This document shows positions 1-11,035 of a stretch of DNA of 64,000 nt, in pieces. Numbering within the stretch: position 1 is the stretch's first letter; the number at the start of each line of letters is the position of its first letter. Origin of the DNA: Takakia lepidozioides (Eukaryota > Streptophyta > Takakiopsida > Takakiales > Takakiaceae); assembly GCA_030704615.1 (NCBI GenBank), contig CM060733.1:58216001-58280000 (forward strand). The letters are read 5' to 3'. The notes under the pieces were generated by a model. That model ran no database searches, was not told where the DNA came from, and saw nothing but the letters and a program-made list of their open reading frames with translations. Both the position numbers and the translations under genes were made by a program.

Positions 1-343
1 GGAACCACCATGTCCGTCACTAGGTAAGTCCGACCCCCGTGGGGTCGGTCGGTATTCCGAACCTTTTAACTGTTTTCTTTTTATTAAAAAAAAATAACAA
101 TGCAATCCCCTGGGGGTCACATGGGCAAAGCTCCACAACGTCAGACAAGGGGTCAATTAGAGGGGCCTGGTGTCGGGGCAATTCGGCGACCCCTTGGGGG
201 TCGGTCTTAACTGCCTGATTTACCGACGCATTTTTAGCGATGCCTCAGGGTCGGTATTTGAGACTTGGCCGCGACGGCTTTAAACCCCCTTAACGACCTC
301 AGGGAGGTCGATCAGGCGTCGCTAACCCCCCCCCCCCCCCCCC
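1..343. repeat. GC-rich stretch with short palindromes and a C18 run
   Basis: No coding sequence is supported. Short inverted repeats of the type GACCCC-N-GGGGTC recur at 32-46, 105-118, 188-202 and 295-309, each with a very small loop, and the stretch ends in a run of 18 C at 326-343. It could be the inner part of a transposon or satellite that starts left of the window. No terminal repeat or target duplication is visible. Confidence 0.45.
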
Positions 344-360
344 TTTTATTGTTGTAGTGG

Positions 361-682
361 TGTTTCATACTGCTAATGTTCATGTAGCTGATTTTAGGAA
401 TCATTTTGCTACTCCCATGCCAACAACATCAGGTCCACTGGGACTGCCATATTCCGAATTCCGTATTAGCCACCACGGACATGAAACCAAGAACTGAGCA
501 CAAAATCTCCAATTCATTCATTCAATTTATGGTGGGCCGTGGCTGCAGCCTGCAAGCTGGCCGGGGTGGCTGATATGTTTGTTTGAACATGACAGTCTTA
601 GAGGACCTGATGTTGTTGGCATGGGAATAACAAAAAGAGTACTACAGAATTCAGCTAGAGGAACAACAATAGCATGAAACAC
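361..682. repeat. Inverted repeat of a coding-like sequence
   Basis: Arms of roughly 361-475 and 545-682 are diverged reverse complements. Both contain the same 17 bases, CATGCCAACAACATCAG, in opposite orientation. Read outward, both arms encode related peptides around the shared residues PMPTTSGPL, and the minus copy stays open from 796 down to 527. I do not recognise the protein family. It looks like two fragments of one gene or element joined head to head. Confidence 0.55.
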
Positions 683-795
683 CTTACCGTAAATATGATT
701 GTTGACATTGATTGTGACAGCTCCAATCAATAGAGAACTCGCACCATCAGTTGCGCTCCTGCAATAGTACCGGTCCCCCGAGTAAATAAAGTTCA

Positions 796-1322
796 ATTGT
801 AAATAATAAATTGCATATGCTCGAACCTCACAATGTCATTTCAACAAAAACCGGCCGTGTACTGTGTCACTGTTTGTATGTTCCAATGTTCCAACGTTTC
901 TGACAAGGTTATGAGAAAAACGATGTATTGGTTCCGTATGAGTTAGACAACTTACGTTCCATATCTTATTCCCATGCGCGACACTACCATGTGAGGTATA
1001 AGTCAATAAATAACAGGTGTACATGCAACCTCGGGACGTTCTAGCAAAGCATTTGCTGGACCTAGTATCGAACGTTCGGACTTTGGAGGTCACATGTGCA
1101 CATGTTACTTACAGACTCATGCCTCATATGGTAGTGTCGCACATCCGAATGAGATGTGGGACATTAGTTGTTTAACTCGTACGGAACTAATACATTGTTT
1201 TCTCAGAACCCTATCAGCCATGTTGGAACATTACAAATATAAACAGTGAGACAATACACAAACCATTTATATTGCGATAACAAGTGGCAGGGTCGAACAT
1301 ATGCAATGTAGTATTTACAATG
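796..1322. repeat. Foldback element with ~240-bp arms
   Basis: The left arm (about 796-1033) and the right arm (about 1084-1322) are reverse complements over most positions, with substitutions and small indels, and are separated by a ~50-bp loop. Shared blocks include TTGCATATG near the outer ends and GCGACACTACCAT near the inner ends. A transcript would form a long imperfect hairpin, as foldback transposons or MIRNA-like precursors do. No target duplication was found, and the reading frame at 836-1093 on the minus strand is a by-product. Confidence 0.6.
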
Positions 1323-2050
1323 AGACTTTATTTATTACATGCACGATCAAAATTGAGTTCTGTCTTCATAAAAGAACCATTGTACCGTCACAAATCTCAT
1401 ATCTAAGGTAGTTACACCCAAATGTGAACATTTAAGCAGTGGGGCCCACTCAAAGGGTGCAGTTACAACCAAAATTACACGAGCATATTAGCAATTCAAC
1501 AATGAGTTTGTGATATCGATTGTAAAATTTTGGAATGAGTTGACTAATTAATATGAATTATCAAAGTCTACGTACACATCATCCCAAATCTGAGCAGTAG
1601 AGGGGGCTATAAAAGGACCAAAGTTGATACTAAAAAAGATTGTGTATGTGGCATGTCTTGCACGAGTTATGCACCTAAACTTAAATCCATTGACCAGCTA
1701 TCAGAGCCCATAAAGACACCTCAAAGCCTGGCCCACTAAAGCAAAATGAGTATCCTATGGTGTTGAAACCAATTAAAGTGTCTGACATTAATGAGGCCTG
1801 GTCAGCCCAAATTCAACTCCAAAATGTGTCAAACTGAAATTCGTCTCAATGAAAATGTGAGCAGGCGGATAGATAAGATAAATTTGCCCATGGTGTCGCT
1901 CACACGAAGTCCTTCCCTAACCTGTCATTTTGTGCACCCAGGTATCTCCTCGATTGGCCGACAACAGCTCTCGTCCTCCCGCCATTTTCATGGTCATCTT
2001 CTTCCATGTTGCTTCTCCTTCCCACCACCATGGCCCGCTGCTACAGACCT
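1323..2050. other. No gene seen
   Basis: AT-rich sequence without a supported exon, repeat or RNA gene. Short open frames exist on both strands but show no recognisable motif or splice context. Confidence 0.5.
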
Positions 2051-2051
2051 T

Positions 2052-2915
2052 TTACTCCATTGCAGGTGGTCCCACTCTTGATTGATGCGCCCATGGGGGA
2101 GAGATGAGGGTGAAACGGCTGCTGTCTTCGCCACGCTGCTTGGCCCGGCATTTGGCTATGGCCATTTTTTGATTGTGCTTGCACACGGCTGGAGCCCACC
2201 CGCAGAATGGGGGGACCCAAGCACCTGGTGGAGATGGAATGTTGTTTTTTATGGCTGCATGTAGTTTATCCGCGTTATCGAATGGACAGCTCTTGAACCA
2301 ACCTTGGCAAGCACAACAGCACCTCCATTTCTTGTTGTACATTTCTGTCAAATTAGCATAGAATGTTTGAACATTTTCAGGACATAGTCCCTTGGCTCTT
2401 CCATTCTCTCAAGTCCTTGAGCTACTCTGAGACTCAAGTGTGGATGTCTAGACCTGAACCATCTCACCCACCCCCAGCCAGGGATCCCTTTGTGTGAAAG
2501 GTGTGAGCCGTTCTTGAGTAACTTCTGCTACCTTGAGACGGAGTTGGGTCAGTGTCAATGGGTGACCACTATCTTGCATTTTTTCAATGTACTTCACTAG
2601 TTCGTCCTCCTCCTTGGCATCTAGCGTTCCCTTGCTACCTCTCTTCCTTGTCGTAGTAACTCCATACCAATGGTTTCGTAGACTAGTTGTAGGTACCCCA
2701 AACATGCGTGCCGCAGATCTGATGCCGTCCCCACGATCAACAGCTGCCATGGCTCCTTGGAGCTGCACATCAGTCCAGTTCCCGTTTTTATGTGGACGTG
2801 GTCCTCTTCTTGGTCGCCCTCCCGTCCTAGCAGGAACGTCTTCATTACTCTCCACATTGAAATTAGCTGGATCTGATGGTCCTTTTGTTGCATGTGTAGT
2901 TGTATCGATCATCAC
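2052..2915 (-). pseudogene. pogo/CENP-B-like transposase fragment, frameshifted
   Basis: The 5' part, 2915 down to about 2480, encodes a basic segment (GGRRP-like, read as GGRPRRGPRP) and then a helix-turn-helix of the pipsqueak/CENP-B type with the signature GIRSAARMFGVPTTSLRNH, followed by a second segment (DELVKYIEKMQ ... PLTLTQLRLKVAEV). After the frame shifts near 2480 one reads GWGWVRWFRSRHP and LSLRVAQGLE, the end of a CENP-B-type DNA-binding region. After another shift come CPENVQTFYANLTEMYNKK and NGGAVVLAKVGSRAVHSI, the beginning of the DDE domain. Several frameshifts and the missing catalytic part show that it is dead. Pogo/Tigger-related transposases are the family I infer. Confidence 0.6.
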
Positions 2916-3172
2916 TTTAGGTGGAAACTCTTTTGTAGATCCATGACCAACTTGAAATTCAACATTGGAATCCTGCCCTTGGCCCCATTGATAATATTGA
3001 TCACTCTCGTCTTCACTTTGATTGCCCTCATTTGCTGCATGTTCACAACGCTCAAGAACGAAGAGCCGAATATTTGATAAGCATCATTCGTCGGATTTTG
3101 GATTTTCTCCAACTCTAAACAAGTCCAAGATTTTACCGCTCCTCGATAAACTTGGCGCTAGAGGAGGAGGTG

Positions 3173-3660
3173 ATGTCACGGACATAGCCTAGAGGAACTT
3201 ACCAGGAATAAATATCATAAGTTACCAAGTTACCGAAAGTTACCATGATTTATCATAAATTACCATTAGTCATCAAGTTACCGGGAAGAAACTTCTCCAT
3301 CAAGAAACCTTTGTTTAACCTTGGAAACTTCTCCATCAAAAAACCTCCATTGGGGAAGCTTATTAGGGAACTTCATAGTAGCCACTATATATATGAGGCG
3401 AGACTGGACACTCTTCAGTCTCGCCAACACAAGTTCAAGCTACTCTTGTTTCCAGTCCCAGTACTCCAGTTCAGCTTCCAGTACTCTAGCCCAGTTTCCA
3501 GTATCTGACAGTCTAGTCCAGTTTCCAACATTCTAGTATTCAAGTCGAATTCCAGTATCTTGTACTCTTGTCCATTGTTAAAAATATCATCTTGATTCAT
3601 GTTTTTCCCGCCGACCTTGGCTTCTTGTCTAGTCTTGTACCTCTAGTCTGATCTCTTGTT
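3173..3660 (+). mobile_element. LTR-like or promoter-like sequence
   Basis: The stretch begins with TGTCACGGACA, a start often seen in LTRs. It carries a TATA-like box (CACTATATATATGAGG) at about 3383-3398, then a pyrimidine-rich downstream region with repeated CCAGT motifs. This resembles the U3-R-U5 order of a solo LTR, but no closing CA end, primer-binding site or 5-bp target duplication could be fixed. It might equally be an unrelated promoter. Confidence 0.25.
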
Positions 3661-4946
3661 GTGTTCAATCATGTTCTCGTTTTTGACATGTATCAACCTG
3701 ATTATGGTTTGGAAGCCCATACTAGACGGTTCCAGATAGATCGAAAATTCATAGGGTAACCTACCTGTAGGGTATGATTAGGGTTTCGGGGATGACGATA
3801 CCCTAACTGATTGGTCTCGGCTCATCGGTTGTTGATATTGTTACTTGTTTTGTCGTTCGAACTCGGTTGCTCGTTTCGCCGTTCAAGTATCACTTTGGAG
3901 GGTAGAGATGACGGCAGATTTGGTGAGATTCTTGGCTTTGGTTTTGGCTACGGAGGGAATTGCAATGAAGGTGGTTTGTTGGCTTTCAATGCAACATTCA
4001 TGCCTTCTTACAAAGCCTCCAATTTTGGACCATATCAATGAAAGTCACATTCAGCACAATTATTATTCTCCCTGCTTCTACATTATTTGAATTTGAATAC
4101 TACAATCAATGTGGGTGTTTTCTTCTGAAATGTAATTTTCTTTGTACTTACCCAAAGTTGATATCGCAAGTATCAAAGTTTTCATACCATTGGTGATGGT
4201 AGGTCTGCAAATGTGAAATGCTGACATTATTGATACCCTACAAGTACCAAAATCTGGGGTTTTTTTAATATTGCATACCCTTGTTTGGGACATATCTATA
4301 ATTTTGATACTCGTAGGACCCTCTTGGTATCTTCATAACACCATACTAGACCAACACTGGTATATAATCATATATATACTTTTCAGTTTCTAATTATTAG
4401 GAAAGACGATAGGTCTTGGATTTTGTAACAGTTCTTGATATCGTTTATCTCTAAATATCCGTACTATCGTATCTTTAATCTTTGCTCACAATGACATATA
4501 ATTTAAAACTCACACTCCGAATGAAACTCACGAAAATGGGCTCGATTTAGGTCCATAAATTTTTTCTCTTTTGTTATCATGCACCATCGTTATTATTTAT
4601 TATTACAATACCTAAGAGTATTGGCAACCATAATCCTCTCGAATAAAAACATCTTAATCGTATCCTCAAGAAGAAGGCACTTCACTCTCAACTTCAAGAA
4701 AGACAATGCTATGATATCATTCTAACATCCGCGATCTACAAAGAGATACACAAACTATGTTGGAAGTACTTCCAAATTTTTTCCCAGAACAATTGTGTGT
4801 ATTCTAGGATTTCATTACATGTTTATACTCTTCACAATATGACTTTATCAAATGTTTGACTCGAGAGCCTCAAGTCAAACTTCCTAGGTTTGACATACTC
4901 TCCACCATATGACTTTCTCAAACTTGGTTTGATCTACTCTGAAAGG
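3661..4946. other. No gene seen
   Basis: AT-rich, non-coding by eye. A motif around 4858-4885 (GAGAGCCTCAAGTCAAACTTCC) reappears with changes at about 5553-5580, on the other side of the TIR element at 4948-5512. Confidence 0.5.
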
Positions 4947-4947
4947 C

Positions 4948-5512
4948 AATAGGAATAATGTAAGAACTTAATGGACGAGTGTGATCTGATAGTACTTCCG
5001 CCGGATTCAGGTAGCCTGGGCTCCTCCGCCGGGCCTTTGTCAAATCCTCCCCACCCTCTCTTACCTCGGTTTCCTTATTAAAAACTTAAGAATCCAAGTG
5101 GGTTGCAAGCTGCGGCGGGTAGCATGGTGGTAAGGTGATAGTGTTGTAGGTGGCGAGGTTCAGGGTTCGATTCTTGATGGGGGGTGCTTGTATCGGAGTA
5201 ACCTCGGTAGTGTAACCCTCTGTAACCCCGGTTTCTCACGTAACTCTGGTTAGTCCATTTTATACGTAACCAAATTGAACTTAGTCAAATTTTGAGACCA
5301 AGTGTGAGTTACACCGAGAAGAGTTACACTCCATTCTGTGTAACCCTTACACACTTCGTCGTATAACCCAATGTAACCCCGACTTGAGTTTACACTCCTT
5401 CAGTTCCATGTCACTCTCAAGAGAGGGTGGGGAAGATTTGACATGCCGGAAACCGGCGTACCATCCTGTCAGAGGTTGCATGTGTGATTTAAGTTCTTAC
5501 GTTATTCCTATT
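4948..5512. mobile_element. Non-autonomous DNA element with ~110-bp TIRs
   Basis: The outer ends read AATAGGAATAATGTAAGAAC on the left and its near-exact complement on the right (GTTCTTACGTTATTCCTATT, ending about 5512). The complementarity continues with gaps through the CCCCACCCTCTCTT block at about 5050-5063 and AAGAGAGGGTGGGG at about 5413-5426. There is no transposase. No target duplication was visible. The long TIRs without coding capacity suggest a MULE-like MITE. A tRNA-like SINE head lies inside. Confidence 0.55.
5110..5190 (+). mobile_element. tRNA-derived SINE head (A and B boxes)
   Basis: An internal RNA polymerase III promoter is readable: A box GGTAGCATGGTGG at 5118-5130 and B box GGGTTCGATTC at 5163-5173, spaced as in tRNA genes. 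The tRNA fold is incomplete, with no acceptor stem or CCA context, so a SINE head is more likely than a functional tRNA gene. The 3' limit of the element is unclear. Confidence 0.55.
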
Positions 5513-7480
5513 ATCTTCCATCTATTCTTCATGATATGAATTTCTTAAAAATTTGACTTGAGAGCATTTAGTCAAACTTCCTATAAACCTTCTTAATCAC
5601 TTTTGAAAACTTCTTTGGAACTTTCATCCTCCATCTATAATCTTCTAGATTTTACCCCGTTACAGATGACCGGTTATAGCCGGTCATCCAAGTGCGTAGT
5701 CAAAAGCGTCATAAGTACGCAAGATCCACAAGATCCAAAGTACACATGTATGCCAAAAATTCATATGACCCAACTTTACTAACGGCGTTTCATCTTGCAT
5801 CATCCATGTCCAATGGTGGTTGGAAATGATACATTTGTTTTCATCCTACTTAAAAGCCATCATCCTTCAACATTAATCATTGTGTTTAATGTGTTTAAAA
5901 CATGTTTAATGAAATCCGGAACCACTTAAACGAAGCCCAAGCCTACAGCCACCTTTCATCCTACTTCACCTGGTGGCTACTGCCCCTTTCATGGTTGGCC
6001 ATGAACAAAAGGCGTCGCTGCGCATGTAGCTGTTATCTTATGTGCGGGTTTGATCTAGTACGTTTGTTAGTAATGATGGCTGCAAGGGATCTGATGGCGG
6101 TGAGATGGATATTTTTGAAGCATTGATGAAGTAGAGGTAGGGATATTTAAATTATTATGGTTAGCGTTGTGGATACCTCTCTGGTGCCTACTGTGGTGCC
6201 CAAGCCTACAACTACCTATTATTAACCATCTCTATACTACATTAACACGGAGACTAATTTGAGAGTATCTCATGTTAGTTCTAGAATATTATGGCATGCT
6301 ACGTTGTGTTAGAACAAATTCCGGGTTTGAATATCTGGAAAATCCTGTGTTGATAGTTGTAGGCTCATTAGTGATTTTTTTTCCGGCGGCCTGTTCTTTT
6401 ATGTAAATTATCGTCAGAAAGCGTAGGCAAGTATGGTATTATGATTGATAATTTGATCATAGGCCTCGCCAAACCAAGAACTTATAGCTAGGACTATGGG
6501 ATCATATTGGACTAATCATAAAAGCAATCATTATTATTGTTTTTGAACTATCTAGTTATTGACATCATATCATCATTTGGCCGCAAAAATAATTTATGAA
6601 AAAGTTTGTAGTTAGAATTGTAAAGGTGCCTGATTTGTGAGCTGTCGCTGGACCACGTGTTTCCCTTAAAAGAAAGAAAAGAAAAAGAAGGTGGAACTAA
6701 CTGTTTTGTTTTAACTTACAATAAAAATATATAAAAATGATTATCAAGATATTACTGAAAAAAGGTATTCTCCTCGTCTTTCTAAAAAACTCGTATTCAC
6801 ATGGTAGAACTTGATATTTAAAAAGCTTACCCCACATATTGACTCTTAAGAGCTATGGGTCCATAGAGATGAGAGTCATAAATACTACAAGACCCTAAAT
6901 ATTACTAATGGTGGTTTAAGCATATGAGTAATACCATTATTTCAAAATACATATAGGTAGATTGAGGTTGGATAGTTTGTGAGAATGCTCTAGGATATTT
7001 CATATATTCTAGGAATATGCAGAAAAATATGTTCTGAGAAAACGAAATTGTGCTCATCTGGAAATTGCTAATTAAAACTATTTTTCATTTTCCGGTCTAA
7101 TTTAACTAATTTGTTTTTCCAATGAAACTAGTTTTTAGATTTCTATTTTCATTATTCTCATTTTTTTGGGGCGGTTTATTTGGCTGACGAAACTCTCTGT
7201 AATCACAAATAGTTGTGATATAGTTGAATCATTTGTTGGCAAAATACTGTTTTTTTATGATATTAAGATATTTAAATATTCGTTCAAAAAAATATATGTT
7301 TGGTTTTATGGAATGCCTCAATGGCAGTGTGAGGGGTTTGTCCCCCTCCAATTATTCCAAGTAATGTTTTCCTTATCTGCTTTCAAAAAAAAAATGTAAA
7401 CACATTCATGTAAGTTACCCTAGTGATGCAACACTACCCTATGTCCACTTATGATTTCTATTTCCGTTTCCAAACATATT
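5513..7480. other. No gene seen; one perfect small hairpin
   Basis: AT-rich sequence with no supported gene. A hairpin at 5665-5688 has a perfect 9-bp stem (GATGACCGG) and a 6-base loop. Open frames around 5902-6126 and 7166-7399 carry no known motif. Confidence 0.45.
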
Positions 7481-7489
7481 ACCCCTATA

Positions 7490-8180
7490 ACCGTGTATTG
7501 TTCAGATCGAAAAATGTACCGACTAGGGAATAAGGGGAGCCGTATGACGCAGGCGAATGCCGTGTACGGTTCTTTGAGAAGGTCTTGTGGGTATGTCCTC
7601 TACGGACCTGGTCCATTAGGGGGCTAGAGCCCCGCCTCGCGGCCCGCTTCTTCCGTCCCGAAATTTTCGGTTGAGATGCAAGGTGCAGCGTAGTGCTTAC
7701 CAAGTTGCTCTGCGAATAGGGTGCCCAAAAAATCCCGGCACCAATAAGTTGAAGGCATGTCCGCTTTTTTCGTTAGTTCTGCTCATGTTGTGCTCACATG
7801 ATACCAACCCACATGTATATCTGAAGTCTGTGAGTAGCCCTGTTAACGTGTAAAGGAGGACGTTACGCGGCAGAATTTTGAAGCGGCACCTTACATGTAG
7901 GTCCCTCTGTTTGTGGGCCTTACGTAAGGTCCTCCTTTGATTTTACGTTTTTGTATCACGGAGAGAGAAAGGGGATGCAAGAAAATGAGAACAACTGATC
8001 TGCTCTGTCCATCCAAGATGATTAAGGCCATTGAGGGAGGAAAGAAATCCCTGCCATATCTTGCGGGGTAAGGCTCTTGGAGATGGGCGTTCCCGGAATG
8101 AGCGCCTTGCTTTGTGACACCAATCGGTTGATTGAATAGACAACCACTTCCCAAGTGGTATGTGCCCATTAGCACTTGGC
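7490..8180 (+). other. Organelle-like insert with group II intron domain V
   Basis: At 7537-7572 the sequence GAGCCGTATGACGC ... GTGTACGGTTC folds into the typical domain V hairpin of organellar group II introns (GAGCCGTA paired with TACGGTTC), followed by a possible domain VI stem. The next ~600 bases are more GC-rich and differently composed from the flanks. The most likely origin is a nuclear copy of mitochondrial (or plastid) DNA. I could not identify the host gene, and the right-hand limit is a guess; similar composition runs on to about 8360. Confidence 0.45.
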
Positions 8181-8360
8181 TACAACTTGGTTGTCATGAC
8201 ATTCCACTTTGTTATGGTTTGGTTTGATGTCATATGGCTACGAAGCGATTTTTGACAAGATCCGAAGTGACGCCGCGGTGTCCACCTTCTTGCCGGAAGG
8301 CAGCAGCCCTGCGGGATCAAGAGACACCATAATTTACGCTTCCTTCTGGAGGCATGATAT

Positions 8361-9315
8361 ATCGTTATTATATATTATAATGCTATGTCATGTAGTTTGC
8401 AGCAGAAGAAAATATTTGAAGTTATAGATATATGGTCACATAATAAAAGCATAGCTGTGACAGCCCCTAAGTGCATTGGAATATAAGGTTCGTCATATGA
8501 GATGAAATAGCTTCCCTGTTAGAGAAAATATAATGCAAAATTGCTATCAACAGCCATGATATACATTGGAATGTAAGTCCTAATTTGTAATAGCTCAACA
8601 AATCCCTTTGTATAAGCAACATTAAGGTCAAATAGGCCGTTGTGCTAGAGGAATATGGAGTCATGACTCACTTGTCTTCCTTGTTGCAGCCCCCTCTCTG
8701 CCCCTCTTTACTATGCCCCACTTTCTGGGGCCACACATCACTTCACATCCACCTCTCTCCAGCCTGCAACCGCTAGCATATACGCGATGATTTTTGGTTG
8801 ACAGGTTTTGGTTGACAGGTTGCTATATGTCGACTCTTCGTTCCTTTATTTCTATTTTTTGCACAAGTTGGAGTGTAATAACTCATATGTGATAGGTTTC
8901 TATGATAGAAAAAATGCAGGGAGATGTCAGTATCGGAGGCTATCTTAATTGATGAAAGGTTTATCTGTCCAATGTTCCACTTGAGTGAGAAGAATGTGAA
9001 TTGGAGAAGGAACCTCATCGTTTAACTTGATGGAGAGCATGAGAATTGCCTACACCCGTCATAAGAAGGATTGGGCCACTAGCCTGATCCCATCCTAGTA
9101 CAAAATTGCAGTAGAGAAGGTCTCAACCACAAATGCTCTCAATATTTAAAATGCTCTGCCCTCAGCATCCAATAGTGCGCTAAAACTAGCTGCCGTGGGG
9201 AAGGAGAATGTGGAACCAAGGCAAAGATTTAGCTCCTTCCATGTTAATATGTTTGAAGACCATTGGGGTTTGTAGGATGTCAAAATAGACGTCTCATGGT
9301 TGGATGATAACCAAA
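8361..9315. other. Downstream flank of PNPase, no separate gene seen
   Basis: This lies downstream of the PNPase stop codon at 9316-9318 (minus) and may hold its 3' UTR. A short direct duplication, TTTTGGTTGACAGGT, occurs at about 8790-8820. No other gene is supported. Confidence 0.4.
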
Positions 9316-10997
9316 CTAGGTTGCCGCCTCCTTTCCAGCACTTGCAAGCTCTGGGCGTCTCTGGTCTTCCCACTCTCCTTCCACTCCTTCCTCGATGACT
9401 GCTTCTGCTCCTTTTACTCCTTGTTCGTCCACAAAAAGAGCACGATGGCTCAACCGCAGCTGACCTCGTGAATTTATCTGCCATCATCAGTGGAAGAAAA
9501 ATGCACTGATAGTCAATTCCCTGCTACCTGTGAGTCAACACTCCGCTGCATCCTTAAGGGCTTGCTAGTTGCGGGGCTGTGTGCATGACATATTCAACTA
9601 ATGAAATAGTCCATGATGCCTAGTCCCCACATGATACAACCTTCTGGAGCCAATCATGGAGTTTTCATGTATAAGGATACTGAATTTTGATGGTTGCAGA
9701 CAGAAGATAGCTCACCTCAGTAAGCTTGACATCCAATGTATCTCCCACATTCACAAACTGCACAAAGACACTCAACAACGGGGCTGTGACTCCCTTGTGA
9801 AACTATTGTAAGACTACCAATTATATCTCTGTTTCCAATCATCCTTGTCTCCGTCAGTCCAACTCTGGGTCCTCATCCATCCCTCTCTGTGTAATCCTCT
9901 TTCCCCAAACCCCCTGGACCTCTGCCCTTCAGAATGGATTTTCTCATGAGCAATCTTTTCCTTCTCACTAAACATATGCCAACAACAGGGAATTTTTAAC
10001 TCAGGGGGAGAAGACTGATTGTTCCTTCAAATAAAGCCACATATGAGGAAAGGAGGCCTAACCTACCTCTTCAACCGTAGTCAACTTCTTGTTGCTCAAT
10101 TCACTAATATGGCAGAGTCCCTGTAAATCCACCAGTCACCACAAATAAAGAAAACTAGACAACACTTCAGGAAATGAGTAACTTAAGAGCGTCCTCAAAA
10201 TCCCAAAGAGCTTATGGGAAAGGAACATATAGCAAACAAACAAGCACTAGAAAACTTCCCGTACAGAGTAATACTCGCCATGGTGGTAGCTAGTTGCCTA
10301 TACCCAACCTGATAAGGTTCGGATTGCTGTTTGTTTCCAGACACTTACAATTGGTCTAGCTGGAAAGGAGCACAGAGAAGAGCCTGGAAATGATATAAAT
10401 GAGCCCAAGGGCAGAAAGAGCTCACCTCTTTCCCAGGTGCTATCTCTACGAAACAACCGAATGCGACAGTTGACTTCACAGGGCAATTTCTGCACAGCAG
10501 TCAAGCTAAGTCAACCTCAACTCAAGCTGGAGGCTATATCACTGTTTGACTCTTGTACCAGGGTATGTTCTCAACATTACAACTTCACCAGACTGGCACT
10601 AGTCTTTGAAGTCTCCACCGATTTTACCAAATTTGGCAAATTGTTGAGTGAACAGTAGAAATCAGAGAATTTGTTTTGCATATCTTCAAAGCTCCCAGAC
10701 TCTTCTTCCAGATTAGAGGTCAGATGTGAAAGTCACCCCCAGAAATCAGACCAAGAAGGGCAACAGCTTCACGAGTTTCAAAATATGGAAAGATATGATA
10801 AGACAATCAGAAAAGACGCTCCCTGCATAAGATCAGAAAACTATCCTCACAACATGCCTGCAAACAGGGTACGGGGAAATCCTTTTATCTGCAGCTGAAC
10901 AAAATACTGATCACCAGTAAGCGGCCCTACAATGAAGTGCTCAAAGAGGGGAAGGCAAAAGTATGTGAAAGAAGAGAAAATCTATTAAGAGACAAAG

Positions 10998-11035
<38 letters not shown>

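Noticed and set aside
5110-5190. Functional tRNA gene
   Set aside because: A and B boxes are present, but no complete cloverleaf or paired acceptor stem can be read, and it sits inside a transposable element.
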